NCBI GenBank assembly: GCA_964016875.1
Contig: OZ024724.1
Location: forward strand, 27,565,962 to 27,629,961
DNA length: 64,000 nucleotides
From: Fallopia convolvulus
Lineage: Eukaryota; Streptophyta; Magnoliopsida; Caryophyllales; Polygonaceae
Reading direction: 5' to 3'
Shown piece after piece: positions 57,595 to 64,000 of the stretch; positions within the stretch are counted from its first letter, which is position 1, and every line of letters starts with the position of its first letter. The notes beneath the pieces were generated by a model. That model saw nothing but the letters and a program-made list of their open reading frames with translations, had not been told where the DNA came from and made no database searches. A program made the translations under genes and the position numbers.

Positions 57595-58985
57595 GATATC
57601 ACTCTAGTGTTTGATTTAATTGAGAAAACTCACACAAACAAACCCTAGTCAAACCGACTACAAGAGTTGTGTTTTCCCTCTCTTCTCTTGTCGAATTTGA
57701 GTGGAATAAGAGACTAATTTTCTCATGTGTTTCATTCCCTCAAATGGACAACATTTCACCCTTAAATAGGCGTCTCAAATCTGTCCAAAACTGCCCAAGA
57801 TGGCGGTTACCAATCAGTTACAAGAAAGAGTGGATGAGAGTGATTTTAGGAGGAGTTAGTTACAACTTCTCCTTCTCTCTCCTTGTCATCTTTGGGCGTC
57901 TACATACAGCCCCCCTTGGATCCCAAAAAACATTTTAAACCAGCCTATATTAAGCCAAAGAGAAAGCCCAAAATTCAATCCAAAAGGCCCAAGTCTTTGG
58001 CCCAACACGCATGGCACAAGGCCCATGCCATGCGCAAGTGTACACGGCCCTACATTCCATAGGCGCGCCCCATGGACCGGCCCACCTATCCCCACACCTA
58101 GCTAGGTCACTTAGCTAGTGTCACTACCCTTTAGCTAGTTGAGCTAGCATCCAGCTAGTTGAGCTGGCTTGAGCTGCATTTGAGCTTGTTGAGTTGACTT
58201 TCTAGCTCGTTGAGCTAACTTGAGCTAGTGTGAGCTAGATTGAGCTAGTCCTTAGCTACATGAGCTTCTTATAAAGCTTATACATTGAGTCTAGAGCTTG
58301 TTCAAGCTTCTAGAGCTAACTCTAAGCTAGTATGAAGCTTCAATACTTCTTTCTAGCATACTTAGCTATGTGCCAAGCTAAACTCAAGCTTTGGTTCTTG
58401 CTTAAAGCATCTACCAAGATTAGAGAAGCTTCCTAATTCACATTAGAACATGCACAAAGCTACAAGACTCAAATACAAAGCTCAAAGCCTTACATTAGCT
58501 ACACAACTAGTGCTCGGCGCCAAGGACCAATGCCCTATGCGCGCCGCAAGCTCCACCGCATCCTCCTAGGTGTCTTGCTAGCTTCACCGCAGCCTTGTTA
58601 TACCATTGCACCACCCTAGGCGCGCCTCTAATATCCGTGACTTGAACCTCAAGTTCAATCACTAGGCGCGCCACACCAACCGAGCTTCGAATCCTCAAGA
58701 ACGAGTCCTCGCCGTGCCATGACCTTGCGTGGTGCCGTTGCACCGAGCCAACTCCGAGCGACGCCACCTCCGAGGCGCGCCCTTACCTAATGTCGTGGCA
58801 CTCGATGTCCCATTCCTTGGTGTTGGTGTGCAATTCACTTTGGATCAATTTATACATGACAACTCTCTATAAACACATCATGGAAAGTCATACATGTCAA
58901 TTTCTCAATCGACATTATCAATATGACTTATTAACCTCAACATGCTCTTATAGGGATTTGATGACTTTGACACAAATCAGCAACA
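57093..58985 (-). repeat. 5' LTR of element B (1,893 bp)
   Basis: On the plus strand TGTTAAGTTTTAGGG...CAGCAACA. TATA-like CTATTTAAGG on the minus strand at 57770-57761. Nearly identical to 51371-53266, implying a recent insertion or conversion. Confidence 0.85.
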
Positions 58986-59960
58986 TACAGTATGGTCACC
59001 CAACATGACAATTCCATCATCACATAGAGTCAAAGATTCAAAGAAACCCTTATTAGGGGTTGCATGCATTGTACACCCAGAATCTAAGATCTAATCATTG
59101 TCATTAGAGGAATTTGAAACAATCAATAGTTCATCAGAATATTAAGAGAATGATTCAAAGTTATTAGACACACCATTGTTATCCTTTGATTTATTCTTAT
59201 CATCCCTTTTCTTTTTTATTGCAATCTGTACAATAAGGGCCAGATATACAACAGTAATAGCATTTCACATTTGACATATCTTTCGTGTCATTATTAGACA
59301 TACCAGACTTATTCTTCTTTTACTTATTTTTATTGCAATTCTTCTTCCCTTTTGCCATCATAACTTCATTTTTAGACTCAACTTTCTTGTCATTATTAGA
59401 ATTTCCATTTTTGATCTTAAAGACTTTAAGAGTCTCAATTTTCTGGATAATGAACTCAGACAACTTAGAAGCAGTCATACCATCACGACCAAACTAGCAA
59501 ACATCTTTCAGAACATCAAACTGAGTAGGGAGAGAATTCATTAAGAGTATGACCCGGTAAGAGTCCTTAATCTTGTCCTCACATTTTTCTAAGTCTTGAA
59601 TTATTCTAAGAAACCTATCAAAGTTTTCTTTAATAGTTTGACTTATATACATCTTAAAAACTGAACAGTTTAGACAGTAGAGAGACAAGACAAGGAAGAG
59701 ATTCAGTAAGATATTTGGCATCCAAAGCATCCCAAAGGAGTTTTTGTTCAAAAATACTTACTACTTGCCTAGCTACCTCATCGAATAGTCTAAGCATAAT
59801 CTCTGCGTGAGCAAGATCTTAAGCTTGCTTCTTTTGGAATTTTGTGGTAGTAGCATCCTATGTTTCAGTCACAGTATGCCACAATTTTTCTTTGGTGAGA
59901 ATGGCTTTCATCTTCACCTTCCATATAGCATAGTCAGCATGCCCATCATAGGGATTGATC
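58986..59960 (-). pseudogene. Decayed copia gag-protease start
   Basis: Broken frames read INPYDGHADYAIWKVKMKAILTK, AEIMLRLFDEVARQV, LLWDALDAKYLTESLP, then QTIKENFDRFLRIIQDLEKC and ILLMNSLPTQFDVLKDVC. These are the UBN2 gag order; then MTASKLSEFIIQKIETL, a Cys-rich remnant, and LDSGCTMHATPNKGFFESLT at 59100-59020. Several stops and frameshifts. Confidence 0.75.
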
Positions 59961-60487
59961 TTGTAAGCATCTCTTATTTAGGTACATGATACTAGAGTTA
60001 GAAAGTTAGTAAAACTATTAAACCTAAAGTAACAAGAGATGGTAGGGAAACAACAAAGAATACTTGCTTGAAGACAAAAGACTTCAAGTAACAAGAATTC
60101 AAAACAATACAAGTCAAGAAGGTAAGAGACTCCTAGACCTCTAATGTAGGACCCGACAGTGGGAAGTGAACGACACAAGTTGACACCCAATTCATCAAGG
60201 TTCCCCTGCTTGTCCAAGTGAAATTTCAACTTGGAACATAGTGACCAAAAACACTGAGTAAACAAGCACAAGAGTCAACACAGTAGAAAACCTAGAAAAA
60301 ACCTAGATCTAGACGCTTCTACTGTAGGGCCTGCCAGGAGTTGCATCGGAAAGATCCGTTACTCCAAATTGACAACAAACCCGCTCAAAAACTTGACAAA
60401 AACAGAAAACAACAAGACTTGAGTAAAAACAAGAAAGAGGGAGCGGAAGCGACACGATCTTTACAGAGCAAAGCCCTGATACCACTT

Positions 60488-60966
60488 TGTAAATCTCGTT
60501 TGACTCAGACACTCAAAGAAGCTAAAGCAAGACAAAAACATGCAAATAAAGGTAAGAACAAGTGAACACAAACGATTGGTGATGCAGTTCGGCAAATCCT
60601 ACATCTGTGGAGCCTCAAAGAGGAAGCTCGTCTCAAATATCCACTAGATCTCAATTATTAAAAGCAGGTTACACACAAGCAACAAGAAGAGCGAAAAACT
60701 ACTAAGGAAGCACAGATCCACAGGTAGAAGAACGGAGAAACAGAAAAGATAGAGAAAAGATCTAGCGTTTCGGCCCCCTAAGGCTGACGAAGCTTTGAGA
60801 TGGAGCTTCACTTCGATCTGGACCACAAAGAGGCAAAAGCAGGTTTGCCTTACACTAACTCCACCGTCGGACCACCGGAGACTCTCGCTCGCCACTCGAT
60901 TTCTCTCTCTCTCTTTTTCTTTCCTTCCTTTTCTTTCTCTTTCTTTTTTGAGCTCTCTCAGATGCA
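60488..60966 (-). repeat. 5' LTR of the second copia remnant (about 479 bp)
   Basis: On the minus strand TGCATCTGAGAG...ATTTACA, placed by the adjacent primer site; the outer end is set three bases before the gypsy LTR start and is uncertain. It contains a long CT/TC tract (60900-60950 on the plus strand). Confidence 0.55.
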
Positions 60967-60969
60967 CCG

Positions 60970-62308
60970 TGATAGCTTGCATATATGTAGTGTTTAGGAT
61001 GCATGTTTCCGTTTCTTTTGTGTTGTTTTTAGTTAGTTTTAGTTTAGTTTCTTTAGTTATTAGAGTGTGTATGAGTTTTGGGGTTTTGCACTTTTTCTAT
61101 GTTGTTTTACATGTCTTAAAGTGAACAAGTGCGAAAGGAATGGAAACCGGGGAAAGAACGCTTGAATTCGAGCCATCCATTGTAGTTGTTGGTTCGACAC
61201 CTCTGTGTTGCAAGGGTTCGTTCGAGAGCTATAGTCGCCTGATGAAGTTGAATTTGTTATCATTGGAAATCTAATTCAAAGATCTAAAATTCATCTATGT
61301 ACCTCGAGTCCAAATTCCAAATCGAATGGAATCAACACAGCCCCCAAAGTGTCACATGAACTCTGAACCGAGTTCTTGGCGGCACCCGCCGCCCTTGACT
61401 GCCGCAGAGATCTCGTTCGCCACGTGTTATATTTTGATTGGCTCTTTCTCTATCAGTTTTATTTCGAGATTTATGTATTTTTTTATATACTTTTTACATC
61501 TAGTTTCATATATCTATCATTATTCTCTTTGAAAATTTTGAGTTTTTAGCTTTTCATGGAGAACTAAGCCATATTGCTTAGTCAGACAGTTTGAAGCATC
61601 ATTTGACTTTCAGTTGTGAGATTTCTACTCTTTATCTATTGCATGGGATTACTTTACTCTCTTGATTTAATTGTGTATGTGATTGGTTTCAACAATTTCT
61701 ATGGTTGTTGTTATTAAATCTCTATTGCTAGATCTAGAGAAATTACTGGTTGAGTTTCACTATTTCATAGTAGCAAACTGTATTGTACTAGTATCTGGTT
61801 GTGCTAGTCTGTTGCAGAAGAGAGTTGAATTGCAATCTAGGATAAAAGTTGGTTGTTTTATGCTAGATTTGTATCCTGCCTATATTCCTATTCTTAATGC
61901 TGCTTTTGAAATGAATCTTGATGGTTTCACGGTTATTCAATTCGTTTGGATTGATAGTATCTAGTTGTGCTATTAAATATATTTGAAAAGGAATTGGAAT
62001 TCCATGTGCATGCGATATTGAGTGAAATCTATGATCAAATTGTCATACAAATGTGGATCTTTGGTTGACTAAATGTTTTCCCAAATTGATAAAAACTCCA
62101 ACTTTAATTACTTTACTAGTTTTTGCATGCTTAGTAATTAGTTTAATTTACAAACCCCTTTTGTTACTACAATTGACATTAAAATCATACAAAATAACAA
62201 TCTACCTCCCTGCGGATTCGACCCTTACTTCCCTAAGACTACAATCTTTAGGTTTGTTAGGACTATTTTTCATAGCCGTGATTTGCGCGACCGAATTCAC
62301 CGCTATCA
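60970..62308 (+). repeat. 5' LTR of the gypsy element (1,339 bp)
   Basis: Starts TGATAGCTTGCATATATG, close to the LTR start at 13514. Near the end it has CCTGCGGATTCGACCCTTACTTCCC, a common gypsy LTR feature. Confidence 0.75.
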
Positions 62309-62311
62309 AAT

Positions 62312-62329
62312 TGGCGTCGCTGTCGGGGA
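62312..62329 (+). other. tRNA-Asp primer binding site
   Basis: TGGCGTCGCTGTCGGGGA, three bases after the LTR end. Confidence 0.8.
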
Positions 62330-62384
62330 GGCAATAGTTGGTCTTTTTGTGTGATTTTTCTGCCAATTTTTGTGTGAACCTATC

Positions 62385-64000
62385 TTATGGTTCACATCCG
62401 TGCTACTAATAATTCAAATATTTTGTTTGATCCAAAAATTGAACGGACTCTATTTAGAACTCGTCGAGTTGTGCGTGCATTATTACAAGAGTTTGAATCA
62501 ATGGGTGATCAACAAGTTACTCTTGAGAGCTTGACAACTCCTAATCTGAATCAGCCTACACGTACAATGCAATCCCAGCCCTTGGTGATGGGGTGAAGTT
62601 TGAGCTCAAGACAACAGTAGTAAATCTACTCCCGAAATTCAACGAAACACCACTTGTGGATCCCATTCAGCATCTTGATGAGTTCCTTGATGTCTTCACC
62701 AGCATGTGTCCCTCTGATATTACTGAAGAACAGATGAGGCTGAGAGCGTTTTCTTTTCTCTGAAGAAATCTGCTAAAGACTAGTATCATGCTCTACCTCC
62801 TGGAAGCGTTACTACTTGGGTGAACTTGAAGAAGTTGTTTCCTGACAAATACTTCCCTGCAATCAAGTCTAATCAACTTAAGAAGCAGATCTGTAACATA
62901 GAGCAATTCCCCAACGAGTTACTCTATGAATATTTTGAGTGCTTCAAGAAGCTAGTGAAGAGTTGTCCCTACCATGGTTATGCTAATCATGATCTCATAC
63001 TCTATCTCCATGGTGAACTCCGTGAGGATGACAAGCGATTGGTCAATTCCTCTTGTGGTGGAAACATCATGAAGAGAACCTATGAAGAGGCTCTAGACAT
63101 CTTTTCCATGTTGGCTGATGATTCTAGACAATACAATGGAAGAGGTTCTCAAAACTTGTTAGCCGCCAACTCTCATTCTAAAATTGATCAAGCTGACTTT
63201 GATGTACTAAAAGTAGAAGTGAGGCGGTTGAAGCTAAAGGGTACTGCTCAACAGGCTAAAGCCTGTGAAATCTGTCACAACGCCTTTCATCCTACTGATT
63301 CATGTCCTACACTACAAGAGGAGGTGAATCCAGTTGGATGGTATCAAATGAAGCCAAGATATGATATTTATTCAAAAACCTACAACCCTGGCTGGAAAGA
63401 TGATCATAACTTCAGGTGGAAAGAGCCAGAGTCAAGTCAACAACAAGATCATTTTCAACAAGCTAAACCATACATGCCAAGGCCTCAAGGAAAGAATCAT
63501 AATGCAACTCCTTCTATGGCGGCAACCAACAATTAAATGGCGGTGACCGCTGCCAAAATAGCAGCGCCTGCCGCGACGGTGCTCAAATTTCCGAAAAAAA
63601 GGCGATCGTCGCCCTTGGCGGCACCCGCCGCCTCTCAGATGTTGGTCTTTTTCCCTTCTGATGTTGCTCACAACCCATCTTTAGATGCCTCAGATGTTCA
63701 GAAGGCTTCTAAAACTCCTGTTTTTCTTGAACGGAAGCCCGTTGCTCCTTTTTCGTTTGCATTAAAGCGTACCGAACCACTTAAGCAAGACAAGGACATG
63801 TTTGAGATGTTCAGAAATGTGGAGGTCAACATTCTTCTATTCAATTTGATCAAGTCAGTTCCTCCTTATACTAAGTTCTTGAAGCAGATGTGCACTACAA
63901 AGAAGATTTAGGACAAGAATAGCAAGAAAAAGGTCAAGGTGAGCGAGCATGTTTCTACAATATTCCAAAAGCACTTACCTATGAAATGTGGAGATCCAGG
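62385..64000 (+). pseudogene. Gypsy gag with stops and frameshifts, protease start at the edge
   Basis: Starts MVHIRATNNSN and DPKIERTLFRTRRVVRALLQ (62385-62594, stop). After frame changes come LLPKFNETPLVDPIQHLDEFLDVF and ITEEQMRLRAFSFSL (about 62620-62760), then the long frame 62820-63536 with gag core LKKLFPDKYFPAIK, LYEYFECFKKLVKSCPYHG and a C-x2-C..H..C (ACEICHNAFHPTDSC). A stop at 63534 separates ORF 63537-63911 (SVPPYTKFLKQMCT, the pre-protease motif). The edge reads LPMKCGDPG, the start of protease. Confidence 0.75.

Larger units (their letters stand above)
51371..58985 (-). mobile_element. Element B: minus-strand copy of the element A family
   Basis: LTRs 51371-53266 (3') and 57093-58985 (5') are nearly identical to each other over about 1.89 kb. 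The polypurine tract on the minus strand is AAATGGGGGAGGAA (53280-53267). The interior is collinear with element A. The left flank is the plus-strand copia RT, the right flank a different minus-strand copia protease, and the flanking pentamers (ACCAA, TACAG) differ, so no target duplication is seen. Confidence 0.85.
58986..60966 (-). mobile_element. Second copia remnant (LTR, primer site, decayed gag and protease start)
   Basis: On the minus strand: LTR (60966-60488), primer site TGGTATCAGGGC (60484-60473, iMet-like), untranslated leader, broken gag, and protease start LDSGCTMHATP. It stops where element B begins. Distinct from the 44.8-kb copia by sequence and protease motif. Confidence 0.75.
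60970..64000 (+). mobile_element. 5' end of an Athila/Tat-like gypsy element (continues beyond window)
   Basis: LTR 60970-62308 (TGATAGC...GCTATCA), primer site TGGCGTCGCTGTCGGGGA (62312-62329, tRNA-Asp type with three differences from the canonical site), then a broken gag running to the edge. Confidence 0.8.

Overview
This is a gene-poor, transposon-dominated stretch of a plant nuclear genome, most likely a eudicot. Evidence for a plant host: nested Ty1/copia and Ty3/gypsy elements with plant-type primer sites (tRNA-Asp and tRNA-iMet), L1-type LINE remnants, a Mutator-like element carrying a plant mobile domain gene, and one intron-rich host gene with GT-AG introns. I cannot name the species.

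Layout, left to right. 1-3663 is the 3' end of a SIRE-type copia element (env-like ORF, polypurine tract, LTR). 3664-9136 is a minus-strand gypsy element with gag-protease but no reverse transcriptase in view. 9137-9870 is copy 1 of an AT-rich dispersed repeat (here called R1). A SINE-like unit and a 291-bp MITE follow. 11951-22497 is the 3' end of a plus-strand gypsy element whose LTR is split by a complete 7.5-kb non-autonomous LTR element (here called element A, 14237-21784). 22498-23935 is R1 copy 2, followed by a decayed LINE (24090-26110).

The only host gene runs 36089 to 26665 on the minus strand: nine exons, 871 residues, a ZRSR2/U2AF35-related minor-spliceosome factor (maize RGH3 family). 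Directly upstream of its start codon lies a Mutator-like element (about 36180-41640) with a broken transposase gene, a tail-to-tail plant mobile domain gene, and four arrays of a palindromic core, GGCCGTNACGGCC, spaced at 24 bp.

From 41645 come a decayed LINE split by a second LINE 3' end (44-bp target duplication), a TRIM-like unit and an AT-rich tandem duplication. A copia element (44817-51370) follows, interrupted by a 3-kb non-autonomous LTR element (47245-50225). Then comes a minus-strand second copy of the element-A family (here called element B, 51371-58985), a minus-strand copia remnant (58986-60966), and the 5' end of a gypsy element running off the window (60970-64000).

The most unusual signals are three. 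First, the element-A/B family and the 44.8-kb copia share a 14-nt sequence just after the LTR that is exactly complementary to a site inside the LTR, and the two strands covary between elements. Second, element A/B encodes a two-exon protein whose first exon lies in the LTR and which carries several VKxE motifs. Third, the 24-bp arrays recur in both flanks and both introns of the Mutator-like element.
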